Assembly: GCA_958296195.1 (NCBI GenBank)
Contig: OY282455.1
Location: forward strand, 744,001 to 808,000
Reading direction: 5' to 3'
DNA from: an uncultured Pseudomonadales bacterium
GTDB taxonomy: Bacteria > Pseudomonadota > Gammaproteobacteria > Pseudomonadales > Azotimanducaceae
DNA: 64,000 nucleotides
Part shown: piece by piece, positions 52,123 to 62,063 of the stretch
Position numbering within the stretch: the first letter of the stretch is position 1
Layout: the number at the start of each line of letters is the position of its first letter
The notes under the pieces: generated by a model
Databases searched by the model: none
Seen by the model: only the letters and a program-made list of their open reading frames with translations
What the model was told of the DNA's origin: nothing
Program-made: the position numbers and the translations under genes

Positions 52123-53181
52123 TCAGCGAAGCGCACGAATATACCCATCAGGGGTGAGCTCCACAAATCCCAGCAGCTCCAATTGCACCAGATCGCCCGT
52201 GGCGGCCCCGGTCGGAACGCCGGCGGCAACGGCGATTTCATCGACTGGCATCGGTGTGCCCGACAGTGTGTTGAACACTGGCGCAAGCCGTTCCGGCGGC
52301 CCTGCCGGCTCCGCCTTGGCTTGCACCTCATACCCCAGGCTGGTCAGCACGTCCGCGGCGCTTTCCACCAACTCCGCGCCTTGCCGAATCAGCCAGTGGC
52401 AGCCGGCGCTTACGGGGCTGCCCACCGCACCGGGCACCGCGAATACGTCCCGGCCTTGTTCGCCAGCCATGCGCGCCGTAATCAGGGAGCCGCTGCGTCG
52501 GGAGGCTTCCACGACCACCACCGCCGCCGCCAAGCCACTGATGATGCGGTTGCGCTCCGGGAAATTGTGCGGCAGGGGACGAACGTCCGGCATGTACTCA
52601 CTGAGGACGACGCCGCCGAATTCCACGATGCGCTCGGCCAGCGTCCGATGCTCTCGGGGATAGATCTGCGCGAGGCCGCTGCCCAATACGGCCCAAGCGC
52701 CGCCCGTCGCGCCACTGGCCAACACGCCCCGATGGGCGGCGCCGTCCACCCCCCGGGCGAGTCCGGAAATGACGCATCCGCCGGCTTCGGCGAATTCCCG
52801 CCCGAAGGACTCCGCCAGCCGTGACCCAAGCCGAGTACACCGCCTTGAGCCGACCACGGCGATGCAGGGGCCTGGCGGCGGCGTCACATCGCCAACGTAG
52901 TAAAGCGCCAAGGGCGGATCCGGGATGTGGCGCAGCAGCGGCGGATAGGCCGCGTCCGGACTGGTGGCCACTCGGTAGCCCTGAGCCTCAATCTCCGCGA
53001 TGGGCCAAGCCGGAGCCTTCCCGTAGCGGGCAAACGCCTCCTGGGCGCCGCCCGTCTCCGCCAGCCATTGCCGCACTCGGGAACGGGGCGCCTGCTGGCT
53101 AAGATAGAGAAGCGCTTCGGCTTCAGATGTCGCCCCAATCAACGACATCGGTGCTTGCTTGGCAGGCCGGTTTGTTGTCAT
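52123..53181 (-). CDS. dprA: DNA-processing protein DprA
   Basis: 352 residues. The Rossmann-like core has [39 protein letters not shown] and SEYMP, then [12 protein letters not shown] and SGSLITA, all signatures of the single-strand DNA and RecA-loading protein of natural transformation. A carboxy-terminal winged-helix-like domain ends DGYIRAL. ATG 53181. A LysM gene, often found next to dprA in this block, is not present. Confidence 0.95.
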   Translation of the reverse strand: MTTNRPAKQAPMSLIGATSEAEALLYLSQQAPRSRVRQWLAETGGAQEAFARYGKAPAWPIAEIEAQGYRVATSPDAAYPPLLRHIPDPPLALYYVGDVTPPPGPCIAVVGSRRCTRLGSRLAESFGREFAEAGGCVISGLARGVDGAAHRGVLASGATGGAWAVLGSGLAQIYPREHRTLAERIVEFGGVVLSEYMPDVRPLPHNFPERNRIISGLAAAVVVVEASRRSGSLITARMAGEQGRDVFAVPGAVGSPVSAGCHWLIRQGAELVESAADVLTSLGYEVQAKAEPAGPPERLAPVFNTLSGTPMPVDEIAVAAGVPTGAATGDLVQLELLGFVELTPDGYIRALR

Positions 53182-53629
53182 GGAATTGAATTTTAGGCGG
53201 CTTCACAGCCGCCACTAGGCGTTTTTCGCCACCCGTGATGTAAGCCCAAGCCCGCGACCTTGCCGTGCTGCGTGTTGAAGGTTCGCTCCCGCCATAGGCC
53301 AAGGCGAAGACGGATTCTTGGGCGGGATCGAAACTGGAAAGTAGATACATTAGAATCTACTTCCTTGGTTTGGCACCGGCGTCGTTTCGCCGAAGAGTGC
53401 TGCGCCAAGCGCCCCGTGAGCGGTGGATCCTGCGAGTCAGAAGGGACCTGCTTGGCGTATAAACCTTGGTATCTACGGTCCGACGGCGGTGCTGAGGCGT
53501 CAACTTGTGCGGGGCAGGGCTGCAATCGACAACCAATGGCACCCAGCCCAAGATTTGCGGCGCAGTGGTTTGACGTTGCTCTGATTGAACCTCAGGCGGC
53601 TATACTGACGCCCTTGGCGCGGACCAATC
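53182..53629. other. Divergent intergenic stretch between dprA and def
   Basis: 448 bases with no credible gene. It contains a perfect hairpin GGCGGCT-TCAC-AGCCGCC (53196-53213) close to the dprA start, and an inverted repeat AGTAGAT-8nt-ATCTACT (53340-53361). Promoters for both flanking operons must lie here. Neither inverted repeat fits a rho-independent terminator. Confidence 0.5.
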
Positions 53630-54133
53630 ATGGCCATTCTGAACATACTCAAGTTTCCCGATCCTCGGCTGCGCACCAGAGCCGAACCGGTGGCGGCGGT
53701 GGATGCGGCCATCGACCGGCTGGTTGGCGATCTGCTGGAAACCTTGTACCAAGCGCCGGGCATTGGCCTGGCGGCCAGCCAAGTCAACGTACACAAGCGA
53801 GTCATCGTGCTCGACCTGTCGGAGGCCAAGGACGATCCGCTCGTGCTCATCAATCCTCAGCTTGAGCTGTCCGGGGAATTGGTGGAGACCGACGAAGGCT
53901 GCCTTTCCGTGCCGGGCTTCTATGAACCGGTCACGCGGCGAGCACACACCAGCGTCAAGGCGCTGGATCGCCAAGGCAAGCCGTTTTCAATGCAGGCCGA
54001 CGGTCTGTTGTCCGTTTGCATACAGCATGAATGCGACCATCTCGAAGGCAAGCTGTTCGTCGATTACCTGTCGAACCTGAAGCGGACGCGGATTCAGAAA
54101 AAGCTGTTGAAGTCGCAACGCGCCGACGCTTAG
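53630..54133 (+). CDS. def: Peptide deformylase
   Basis: 167 residues. All three motifs are intact: GIGLAASQ (motif 1), EGCLSVP with the metal cysteine (motif 2), and QHECDHLEG with the two metal histidines and the catalytic glutamate (motif 3). It removes the formyl group from nascent proteins at the ribosome. First gene of the series def-fmt-rsmB-trkA-trkH. The 268-base gap to fmt holds no gene. Confidence 0.96.
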   Translation: MAILNILKFPDPRLRTRAEPVAAVDAAIDRLVGDLLETLYQAPGIGLAASQVNVHKRVIVLDLSEAKDDPLVLINPQLELSGELVETDEGCLSVPGFYEPVTRRAHTSVKALDRQGKPFSMQADGLLSVCIQHECDHLEGKLFVDYLSNLKRTRIQKKLLKSQRADA

Positions 54134-54401
54134 GCCCCGCCACCACTACCGGAACAAGTGCAATTGCGCTGGCAGCAGCATTGATGGCCCCGTGCGGGAA
54201 GTCCAATGTCGATTCAGGTCGTTTGCCCGAATATCGCGCCAAGCCGCTTGTCCCTTGGAGAAATGTCCCTTGAATTCAATCAATCGCCGGCAACTTTTTG
54301 GAAAGACTCCACGCGCAAACCGCGCTGGCCGCGCCCTCGCTTGCCTCTTAGCCCTTGGCGCAATATCGGGGTGGCGCACATGACCTCAAGATGACTCCGC
54401 C

Positions 54402-55349
54402 ATGACTACGGAGACACCCTGCTTCGCCTTTGCGGGAACGCCGCAATTCGCCGCCCGCATTCTCGGCGGGCTGCTGCGCCAAGACTTGCGGCCGGCGCTC
54501 GTTCTCACAGGACCTGACCGCAAGCAGGGTCGCGGACGCCGACTTGCCGCCAGCGCTGTCAGGCGCTTGGCGCTGGCGGAGGGAATTCCAGCCGCCGCGC
54601 CGGCGAACAAGGCGGACGCCGTGGCGGCCTTGGCGGGCTGCGCCTTGGACACGGTGGTGGTCGCCGCCTATGGCCTTGTGCTGCCGCGCGCCTTTCTGGA
54701 CCTGCCCCGCTACGGCTGCATCAACGCCCACGCCTCCCTGTTGCCTCGCTGGCGCGGCGCCGCGCCCATCGAACGGGCGATCATGGCGGGAGACAAGATG
54801 TCCGGGGTTTCCATCATGCAAATCGACGAAGGGCTGGACACCGGCCCGATCATCGTCCAAGCCAAGCTCCCCATAGGTCCGCGCAGCACCGGCGCCGGCC
54901 TCAGCGACGCCATGGCCGACCTCAGCGCTGAGTTGCTCTGCGGGGTTCTGCGCAACCTATCCGAACTGCCGGCCGCACCCCAAAGGGGAGCAACCTCCTA
55001 CGCCGGCAAACTGACCCAGCGCGACGCCGTGGCGGACTGGAGCGGCCCGGCCCTGCATCTGGAGCGCACCATCCGCGCCCTCGGCCATCGGCTGCCGGTA
55101 CACAGCCGGCTTGGGGATGCAAGAGTGCAGTTGCTAGCCGGGGACGTCGTGCAAAGCCATGCCAAAGGCCGCCCGGGTGAAATTCTTGCCGCCAACCGCA
55201 AGGAAATTCTGGTGGCTTGCGGCACGGGCGCATTGTCACTCAAGTCCTTGAGGCTCAATCTCGGCAAGGGCTCGGTGCTTGGCCACGCCGAGGCCGTCAA
55301 CGGCTACGGCGGATTGTTTCAACCTGGCGCTTGCTTCCATGACCCCTGA
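54402..55349 (+). CDS. fmt: Methionyl-tRNA formyltransferase
   Basis: 315 residues. The amino-terminal formyltransferase domain has the catalytic block INAHASLLPRWRGAAPIERA and the following DEGLDTGPII, with the tRNA-contact loop near DRKQGRGRR. The carboxy-terminal domain (about 205-310) is present. It formylates initiator Met-tRNA with 10-formyl-tetrahydrofolate. ATG 54402. The 3' end overlaps rsmB by 11 bases. Confidence 0.95.
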   Translation: MTTETPCFAFAGTPQFAARILGGLLRQDLRPALVLTGPDRKQGRGRRLAASAVRRLALAEGIPAAAPANKADAVAALAGCALDTVVVAAYGLVLPRAFLDLPRYGCINAHASLLPRWRGAAPIERAIMAGDKMSGVSIMQIDEGLDTGPIIVQAKLPIGPRSTGAGLSDAMADLSAELLCGVLRNLSELPAAPQRGATSYAGKLTQRDAVADWSGPALHLERTIRALGHRLPVHSRLGDARVQLLAGDVVQSHAKGRPGEILAANRKEILVACGTGALSLKSLRLNLGKGSVLGHAEAVNGYGGLFQPGACFHDP

Positions 55350-56697
55350 TCGTTTGGCCACTTCGTCCCGACGGACCGCTAAGCCGAAAGTGACGCAGCA
55401 AGCCGATGTCGAAGCGAAGTCGGCCGCCCGGCGCCATTCGACAGCCAAAGCCGTGCAACCAAACGACAGGGCCACCGCCGCCCGCCGCCTTTGCCGGGTG
55501 CTTGGCCGCGGCGACAGCTTGGACAGCGTCCTCCGCCGAACGGAATCCCCCTTTTGCTTGGAGCTGATCCACGGCTGCCTGCGCCACTACTTTTCTCTAT
55601 CCGCCGCCTTGGACGCCTTGCTTGAGCGCCCCTTGAGAGCCAAGGACCTCAATGTTTACTGCCTCCTGCTGGTGGGCGCCCACCAACTGCAACGCATGGG
55701 CGTTCCGGCGCACGCCGCCGTCAACGAGACGGTCGCCGCGGTGCGCCCGCTCGGCAAGCCCTGGGCCGCCGGGCTGGTCAACGGCGTGCTGCGGCGGTTG
55801 CCACGAACGCCAATGGCAATGGACGAACATCCTCCCTGGCTGCGGCAAAAAATCCAGGATCAGCACCCGCAGCAAGCAAGGGCGCTGCTTGCAGCCAACA
55901 ATGAACGGGCGCCCATGAGCCTGCGGGTGAACCGCAGCCGCATGGCGCCAGAGCAATTCCAGCAAGCGCTGCGGCGGGCCGGCCTAGGCTTCGCCGGCGC
56001 TTGGCTGCCGGAATCAATCATCTTGGACAAACCGCAGCCGGCGGAGACCCTGCCGGGGTTTGAACAGGGCTGGTTTTCGGTGCAGGACGTCGGCGCCCAA
56101 CTGGTTGGCGACCTCGCGCGCAAGCAACTGCGCAACGGCAGCCGAGTGTTGGACGCCTGCGCCGCGCCGGGCGGCAAGCTGTTTCATTTGCTCGAATCCC
56201 GGCTGGAGCTGGAGGCCGTTGCCCTGGAGGCGTCGTCAAGGCGGCTGGCCGTTTTGGAGAAGATTGCGCAGCGGCTGGGGCATCGGCAATTCAAGGCCCT
56301 TGCGGCGGACGCCACCCGTTGGGACTGTCGCCGACCCTTCGACTTCGTGCTCGTCGATGCGCCCTGCTCCGGCACCGGCACGTTGCGCCGAAACCCCGAC
56401 ATCAAGGTCAATAGAACGGCTGCTCAAGTGGCCCAGGCCACGCTGCTGCAGGAAAGACTGCTGAAGAATCTGTGGCGCATGGTGCGCCCTGGCGGTAATC
56501 TGCTGTACTGCACTTGTTCAATGCTCGCCGAGGAGAACGATCAAGTGGTGGACGCCTTCATTCAAGCCAGCGCCGACGCCCAGCCGCGTCGCATCACCTT
56601 GCCCACCGGGCAGGCCACCCGGCTTGGCTGGCAAATGCTCCCCACGGAGCGCGCCACGGACGGCTTCTACACCGCTCTCATTGCGAAACAGCCATGA
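55339..56697 (+). CDS. rsmB: 16S rRNA (cytosine(967)-C(5))-methyltransferase
   Basis: 452 residues from ATG 55339. The amino-terminal NusB-like domain (about 45-165) is followed by the methyltransferase: LDACAAPGGKLFHLLE (SAM motif I), VDAPCSGTGTLRRNPDIK (motif IV with the releasing cysteine) and YCTCSMLAEEN (motif VI with the nucleophilic cysteine). A lysine- and serine-rich leader of about 40 residues precedes the NusB domain and is longer than usual. The stop overlaps trkA as ATGA. Confidence 0.95.
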   Translation: MTPDRLATSSRRTAKPKVTQQADVEAKSAARRHSTAKAVQPNDRATAARRLCRVLGRGDSLDSVLRRTESPFCLELIHGCLRHYFSLSAALDALLERPLRAKDLNVYCLLLVGAHQLQRMGVPAHAAVNETVAAVRPLGKPWAAGLVNGVLRRLPRTPMAMDEHPPWLRQKIQDQHPQQARALLAANNERAPMSLRVNRSRMAPEQFQQALRRAGLGFAGAWLPESIILDKPQPAETLPGFEQGWFSVQDVGAQLVGDLARKQLRNGSRVLDACAAPGGKLFHLLESRLELEAVALEASSRRLAVLEKIAQRLGHRQFKALAADATRWDCRRPFDFVLVDAPCSGTGTLRRNPDIKVNRTAAQVAQATLLQERLLKNLWRMVRPGGNLLYCTCSMLAEENDQVVDAFIQASADAQPRRITLPTGQATRLGWQMLPTERATDGFYTALIAKQP

Positions 56698-58073
56698 AAA
56701 TCCTAATACTCGGCGCCGGGCAGGTCGGCGGCACCTTGGCGGAGCAACTGGTCAAGGAAACCAGCGAAGCCTTCGACATCACGGTGGTTGACTTGGACGA
56801 AGCGCGGCTGCGCGACCTGCGCACTCGGCTGGACATTCAGACCATCGCCGGTTGGGCCTCCCACCCCAGCGTGTTGCGCCAAGCCGGGGTTGAGGACGCC
56901 GAAATGCTGGTCGCAGTGACGGGCAGCGACGAGGTGAACATGGTGGCCTGCCAAGTATCCTACTCCATGTTCCGCACCCCCACGAAGATCGCCCGCGTTC
57001 GCAATGCCGCCTACGTCAATGAAAAGTCGTTGTTCGCCGACGAGCACATGCCGGTGGACGTCTTCATCAACCCTGAACAGGTGGTGACGGACCATGTCCG
57101 GCTGCTGCTTGAGCACCCCGGCGCCCAGCTAGTGCTGGACTTCGCGGACGGCAAGGTGCAGCTCGTGGCGGTGCGCACCTACGCCGGCAGCCCCTTGGTG
57201 GGACACGAACTGCGCGACCTGCGCCAACAATTGCCGAACGTCAACACCCGGGTGGCGGCCATATTCCGCGGCGGCAAACCCGTGCCGCCCAGCGGCGCCA
57301 CCAAAATAGAGGCGAATGATGAAGTGTTCTTCATCGCCGCCGCCGGCCACATCAACTCCGTCATGGCCGAGTTGCGCCATACGGAGCCGGCCTTCAAGCG
57401 GGTCACCATCGCCGGCGGGGGCAACATTGGCGAGCGATTGGCCGCCGCCATCGAACCCTTCTTCAATGTTAAGGTCATCGAGGTCGATCAGCCGCGGAGC
57501 GAACAACTTGCAACTTCCCTTGCAAGCGCCGTGGTGCTGCACGGCAACGCCACCAATCAGGAACAGCTGCGGAGCGCCGTGGACGGCTGCGACGTGTTCT
57601 GCGCCCTAACCAACGACGATGAGGTGAACATCATGTCGTCGCTGATGGCGAAGCGCTTCGGCGCAAGGCGGGTGATGACGCTCATCAACAAGCCCGCCTA
57701 TGTTGACCTGATTCAGGGGGGCGACATCGACGTCACCATTTCGCCGCAGCAATCCACCACGTCCAGCCTGCTCACCCAAGTGCGCCGCGGCGACGTCGCC
57801 CGAGTGCATAGCCTGCGGCGCGGCGCGGCGGAAGCCTTGGAGGCGGTCGCCCGGGGGGACCGCAACAGTTCCAAGATCGTCGGGCGGCCTGTCAAGTCTC
57901 TAAAGTTGCCCCCAGGCGTCACCATCGGCGCCATCGTGCGGGGAGATGAGGTGCTCGTGGCGTACGAGGACGTGGCCGTGGAGCAGGACGATCACTTGAT
58001 CATGTTTCTGACCGACAAGAAATACGTCGCCAAAGTCGAGCGGCTTTTCGCCGTTGGCATCACTTTCTTCTGA
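56694..58073 (+). CDS. trkA: Trk system potassium uptake protein TrkA
   Basis: 459 residues from ATG 56694 (MKILILGAGQVGGTLAEQL). Two RCK units are present, each an NAD-binding half followed by a TrkA_C domain: the first glycine motif GAGQVGG, the second AGGGNIGERLA near 240. It is the peripheral gating subunit of the Trk potassium transporter and binds nucleotides on the cytoplasmic side. The next gene is trkH, the pore subunit, eight bases downstream. Confidence 0.95.
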   Translation: MKILILGAGQVGGTLAEQLVKETSEAFDITVVDLDEARLRDLRTRLDIQTIAGWASHPSVLRQAGVEDAEMLVAVTGSDEVNMVACQVSYSMFRTPTKIARVRNAAYVNEKSLFADEHMPVDVFINPEQVVTDHVRLLLEHPGAQLVLDFADGKVQLVAVRTYAGSPLVGHELRDLRQQLPNVNTRVAAIFRGGKPVPPSGATKIEANDEVFFIAAAGHINSVMAELRHTEPAFKRVTIAGGGNIGERLAAAIEPFFNVKVIEVDQPRSEQLATSLASAVVLHGNATNQEQLRSAVDGCDVFCALTNDDEVNIMSSLMAKRFGARRVMTLINKPAYVDLIQGGDIDVTISPQQSTTSSLLTQVRRGDVARVHSLRRGAAEALEAVARGDRNSSKIVGRPVKSLKLPPGVTIGAIVRGDEVLVAYEDVAVEQDDHLIMFLTDKKYVAKVERLFAVGITFF

Positions 58074-58081
58074 ACGCCGGC

Positions 58082-59527
58082 GTGCATCTGCCGATCATCC
58101 TTAGCACCACCGGCATCCTGTTGATTCTCTTCAGCCCGGCGATGCTGGCCCCGGCCTTGGTGGCTTGGCTTTACGGCGAGCAAACCATCCCCACCTTCGC
58201 CTTCGCCTTCGCCATCACCTTGGCGGCGGGCGTGGTGCTGTGGCTGCCCGGCCGCGGGCGGCCCAAACCTAGGGACGCAGACGGCTTCCTCATCACGGCG
58301 TTGGCCTATCTCGGCTTAGGGCTGTTCGGCGCCATTCCCTTCTATCTGGACGGCGACGGCGCCCTCAGCGTCAGCGAGGCGGCGTTCGAGTCCCTTTCCG
58401 GGCTAACCACCACCGGCGCCACGGTGCTAAGCGGCTTGGACAGCGCCCCAAAGTCGATTCTCTTCTACCGCCAATTCCTGCAGTGGTTCGGCGGCATGGG
58501 CATCATCGTTCTGGCGGTGGCCGTTCTGCCCATGTTGGGAATAGGGGGCATGCAGCTTTACCGGGCGGAGTCCCCAGGACCGGTCAAGGACAACAAACTG
58601 ACGCCCCGCATCACCGAAACGGCCAAAGCCCTGTGGCTGCTCTACCTAGGCCTGACCTTGGCTTGCGCCCTCGCCTATTGGTTGGCCGGCATGAGCCTGT
58701 TCGATGCGATATGCCACAGCTTCTCGACCGTCGCCATCGGCGGCTTCTCCACTCACGACGCCAGCATCGGCTATTTCAACAGCGTCGCCATCGAATGGGT
58801 GGCGATCCTGTTCATGGTGCTTTCCGGCATCAATTTCGGCCTGCACTTCACGGCTTGGCGCAGCAAAAACCTTGCCCACTACGCCCGCGACCGGGAGGTG
58901 CGCCTGTATCTGCTGATGCTGGCCGCCGTGGCGTTCATCACCGCCGCTCTGCTCAGCCAACATCCAGACGCCGTGGCGTCACCGATTCGCCACGGCCTGT
59001 TTCAAGCGGTGTCGATCACCACCACCGCGGGCTTCACCACCACCGACTTCAGTTTGTGGCCGTCGGTGGCGCCCATTCTGCTGATGTTCGCCGCTTTCGG
59101 CGGGGGCTGCGCCGGCTCCACCGCCGGCGGCATGAAGATGATCCGGGTGCTCTTGGTCTATCGCCAGTGCGTCCGCGAGATCAAGCGGCTGGTCCACCCC
59201 TTGGGCGTGTTCCCCCTAAAGATCGGCGGCAACCGGGTGCCCAACCGAGTGGCGGACGCCATCTGGGCCTTCTGCATCGCCTACGTCCTGATCTTTGTGG
59301 CCTTGTCCTGCTTGGTCATGGGCCTGTCCGGTCTGGACTTCGTCACCGCCTTCTCCGCTGTAGCCGCTTGTCTCAACAACCTAGGGCCGGGGTTGGGCGA
59401 GGTGGCGCAGAACTACCGCGGCCTGCCGGATTCCGTGACTTGGCTGCTGATGCTGGCCATGCTCTTGGGGCGCTTGGAGATCTTCACCCTACTGGTGCTG
59501 TTCACCCGCGCCTTTTGGCGGCGTTAG
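58082..59527 (+). CDS. trkH: Trk system potassium uptake protein TrkH
   Basis: 481 residues with four repeats of a membrane-pore-membrane unit. Selectivity-filter-like segments include SGLTTTGATV, STVAIGGFSTHD, TTTAGFTTTDF and a last one near CLNNLGPGLGE. Basic loops and the conserved GGCAGSTAGGMKM hairpin are present. GTG at 58082 starts it, directly after trkA. It forms the potassium-conducting pore in the inner membrane. Confidence 0.95.
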   Translation: MHLPIILSTTGILLILFSPAMLAPALVAWLYGEQTIPTFAFAFAITLAAGVVLWLPGRGRPKPRDADGFLITALAYLGLGLFGAIPFYLDGDGALSVSEAAFESLSGLTTTGATVLSGLDSAPKSILFYRQFLQWFGGMGIIVLAVAVLPMLGIGGMQLYRAESPGPVKDNKLTPRITETAKALWLLYLGLTLACALAYWLAGMSLFDAICHSFSTVAIGGFSTHDASIGYFNSVAIEWVAILFMVLSGINFGLHFTAWRSKNLAHYARDREVRLYLLMLAAVAFITAALLSQHPDAVASPIRHGLFQAVSITTTAGFTTTDFSLWPSVAPILLMFAAFGGGCAGSTAGGMKMIRVLLVYRQCVREIKRLVHPLGVFPLKIGGNRVPNRVADAIWAFCIAYVLIFVALSCLVMGLSGLDFVTAFSAVAACLNNLGPGLGEVAQNYRGLPDSVTWLLMLAMLLGRLEIFTLLVLFTRAFWRR

Positions 59528-59586
59528 GCGACGTTGCCGATAGCAAGGCCGACGGCCGCGAGGCGCATGAGCGGCGGCCAGCAGCC

Positions 59587-60483
59587 CTAGCGACGTTTGG
59601 GATAGGGATTCGGATATCCGGGCGGCTGCCGCTTGAAGCGCTTGTACTCCCACTGGTACTGCGCCGGCTCCAAGCACACTAGGGCCTCGATGGCGCCGTT
59701 CAGGTTCTCTGCAAACGCTTCCGGCCCGTCTAGTTCGGACGGCGCCGCCAACGCCTCGTAGCGCACCGCGAAGCCTCCCGGCACGCGCCGAGCGCTGCCC
59801 AAGACCAGCGCGGCATCGGCTTTCTGCGCCAGACGGAGAGGCAAGGTCATGGTCAGGGCCGGCTGACCGAAAAAAGGAGCGAAGACGCCGGCCGGCGGCT
59901 GCGGAGTCTGGTCGGGGAGGATGCAGGCCAAGCCACCGCCCAGGAGCGCTTGGCGGAGCTCGCGCAGGCCGCTCCGTGTCGCCGGGACCAGGCGCATGCC
60001 AAACCGCTGCCGGCTGCGGAGCAGCAGCGCCTCCAAGGCCTGAAGGCGCGGCGGACTGTACAGGGCGACCGGTTCCAGGCCACCCAGCACATAGCAGAGA
60101 AACTCCCAGTTGCCGTAGTGCGGCACCAACAAGAGCACCGCCTGCCGGCGCCGCAAACGCGCCATGATCAGCTCCCGGCCCGCTTCCTCAACCAGCAGGG
60201 GGCGCAGCTGGTCGCCTGTCCAATAGGACAATGCGCCGGCCTCCGCGACGGTCCGGCAAATGTGCCCTATGCTTTTGCGGGTCAACGCCTCCCGTTCGTC
60301 CGAGCCAAGGTCCGGCAAGCATTTGGACAGGTTGATCCGCGTAATCCGAGCGGCGTCCATCCCCAGTCCGGCGGCCCAAGCGCCTAGACGGTCCGCCAAG
60401 CGCCATGCCACGGTTAGCGGCAACAGGGAGAGCAGGCGGAGCGCGATTTTGAACAGCCAGCCGATCAAGCGAGCGCCGCGCAC
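59587..60483 (-). CDS. Lipid A biosynthesis lauroyl/myristoyl-type acyltransferase (LpxL/HtrB family)
   Basis: About 298 residues. The amino-terminal helix LIGWLFKIALRLLSLLPL anchors it to the inner membrane. The catalytic HX4E motif is HYGNWE (in LLVPHYGNWEFL), and the later ILPDQTP and FFGQPALT blocks match LpxL/LpxM enzymes, which add a secondary acyl chain to lipid A precursors. The start is uncertain: GTG 60483 or TTG 60468, the latter overlapping the tag stop; the frame is open to 60792 inside tag. Which acyl chain is used cannot be told. Confidence 0.88.
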   Translation of the reverse strand: MRGARLIGWLFKIALRLLSLLPLTVAWRLADRLGAWAAGLGMDAARITRINLSKCLPDLGSDEREALTRKSIGHICRTVAEAGALSYWTGDQLRPLLVEEAGRELIMARLRRRQAVLLLVPHYGNWEFLCYVLGGLEPVALYSPPRLQALEALLLRSRQRFGMRLVPATRSGLRELRQALLGGGLACILPDQTPQPPAGVFAPFFGQPALTMTLPLRLAQKADAALVLGSARRVPGGFAVRYEALAAPSELDGPEAFAENLNGAIEALVCLEPAQYQWEYKRFKRQPPGYPNPYPKRR

Positions 60484-61025
60484 CGCTCGTAGGCGGGGCA
60501 GTCCAACAAATGGTCGTTCACCAGCCCCGCGCTTTGCATGAAGGCGTAGCAGATGACTGGGCCAACAAAGCGGAAGCCGTGGCTCTTGAGGGACTTGGTC
60601 AGGGCTCGAGACGCTGCGGTTTCGCTCGGCACGTCCCGCAAGCGGCGGCGGCGGTTCTGCTGTGGTGCGCCATTGACGACGGACCAAACCAAGTCCGCCA
60701 GCGAGCCGGGCAAGGCCAGCGTTGCCTTGGCGTTGGCCAAAACCGCGTTGAGTTTGCTGCGATTGCGAATCAGATTGGAGTCCTGCAGCCAATCTTCGAC
60801 GATGGAAGGGTCCGCCGCAGCCAGCGCCCGGAAGTCGAAGCCAAGAAACGCCTCGCGCATGTGCATCCTTTTCTTGAGCACGGTCAGCCAGGACAGGCCG
60901 GCCTGCATGCCTTCCAAGACCAGGCGTTCAAAAAGCGCTTGGTCGTCCCACTCCGGCACGCCCCACTCCTCGTCGTGGTAGCGGATGTAGAGGGGATCCT
61001 CGCCGCACCAACTGCACCGCTGCAT
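60465..61025 (-). CDS. tag: DNA-3-methyladenine glycosylase I
   Basis: 186 residues. The amino-terminal CSWCGEDPLYIRYHDEEWG holds the zinc cysteine and histidine plus the catalytic region; QAGLSWLTVLKKR follows; and the carboxy-terminal HLLDCPAY supplies the remaining zinc ligands. It excises 3-methyladenine from alkylated DNA. ATG 61025. It overlaps the acyltransferase gene downstream. In related genomes glyQ and glyS lie between it and plsC; they are absent here. Confidence 0.95.
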   Translation of the reverse strand: MQRCSWCGEDPLYIRYHDEEWGVPEWDDQALFERLVLEGMQAGLSWLTVLKKRMHMREAFLGFDFRALAAADPSIVEDWLQDSNLIRNRSKLNAVLANAKATLALPGSLADLVWSVVNGAPQQNRRRRLRDVPSETAASRALTKSLKSHGFRFVGPVICYAFMQSAGLVNDHLLDCPAYERCAALA

Positions 61026-61259
61026 CCTTGACCCCTATTCAGGATATCCTAGTGTTCCGCACATAGTTCGCTAGTTAACCCAAACCCAAGAGCAATACAA
61101 CCGGCCAAGCTGCAACTTAGTCAAGCGCCAACACCGTTCTGACGGTTTCGGGGGGCGGGTTCCGGTTAGGATTGCGCAGCGCTTTCTAGTCTCGCCTATG
61201 CCAAAAAATTCAGTTAAAACAATTAGTTAACAGGAACAGACAGGTTCCATCATAAGAGC

Positions 61260-62024
61260 ATGACTGCAAATCCACAGCAAGAACGCTGGCCCGCACTGTT
61301 TAGTGTCGGCGGGGCGGTTCGCGCCGGCCTGTTCTACGCTGGATATGCGGCGGCGACCATCGTTTGGGGGACCTTGTCCGTCGTCATCGGCTGGGTTCTG
61401 CCGGCGGCTTGGCGGTTTGAGTTCATTATCGGCGTCTGGACTCGAGTGGTTCTGCTGTGGTTGCGCATCACCTGCGGCATTCGCGTACATGTGCGGGGAC
61501 AGGAGAACATTCCCTCACAACCGTGCGTCGTTTTCTCCCATCACGAAAGCACTTGGGAGACCCTGTTCCTGCAATCCTTGTTTCACCCACAAACAACGCT
61601 GATCAAGCGTGAGCTGCTGTGGATTCCCTTCTTTGGTTGGGCTTTCGCACTGAACAAGCCCATTGCCATTGACCGCGGCAGCCCCCGTGTCGCACTGAAG
61701 AAGCTGATCAAAACGGGGCGCTTGCGTCTGGAGCAAGGCTTTCATGTGGTGCTGTTTCCCGAGGGCACTCGGATGCCGTCCGGTGAAGTGGGACCATTTC
61801 AGCCCGGCGGCGCAGCCTTGGCCGCAGCCGCGGAGGCACTCGTGCTAGTCGTGGCCCACAACGCCGGCGCCCATTGGCCAGCGCACCGGCTGCGCAAGAC
61901 GCCCGGAACCATCGAGGTGCGGATCGCGCCGGCCTTGGAGACGGCCGGCCTATCCGCCAAGCAAGTCAACTCGCAAGCGCACAGCGTCATGGAGAAGCTG
62001 GTGGCGGAGGCTGGGGAAATTTAA
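61260..62024 (+). CDS. plsC: 1-acyl-sn-glycerol-3-phosphate acyltransferase
   Basis: 254 residues. A hydrophobic amino-terminus (about 22-60) is followed by the acyltransferase motifs: HHESTWET, where Glu takes the usual Asp place of HX4D; the PFFGWAFALNKPIAIDR block; and FPEGTRMPSGE, which binds the glycerol phosphate. It makes phosphatidic acid from lysophosphatidic acid at the inner membrane. ATG 61260 is preceded by an AT-rich leader (61200-61240) that likely holds the promoter. Converges with gyrB. Confidence 0.92.
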   Translation: MTANPQQERWPALFSVGGAVRAGLFYAGYAAATIVWGTLSVVIGWVLPAAWRFEFIIGVWTRVVLLWLRITCGIRVHVRGQENIPSQPCVVFSHHESTWETLFLQSLFHPQTTLIKRELLWIPFFGWAFALNKPIAIDRGSPRVALKKLIKTGRLRLEQGFHVVLFPEGTRMPSGEVGPFQPGGAALAAAAEALVLVVAHNAGAHWPAHRLRKTPGTIEVRIAPALETAGLSAKQVNSQAHSVMEKLVAEAGEI

Positions 62025-62063
62025 TCTACACCCATCAACTCATTGAAATAAAAGGAATTTCTC

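Noticed and set aside
53196-53213. Rho-independent terminator next to dprA
   Set aside because: The stem GGCGGCT/AGCCGCC is good, but the T run is ten bases away and it sits at the 5' side of dprA, not after a gene.
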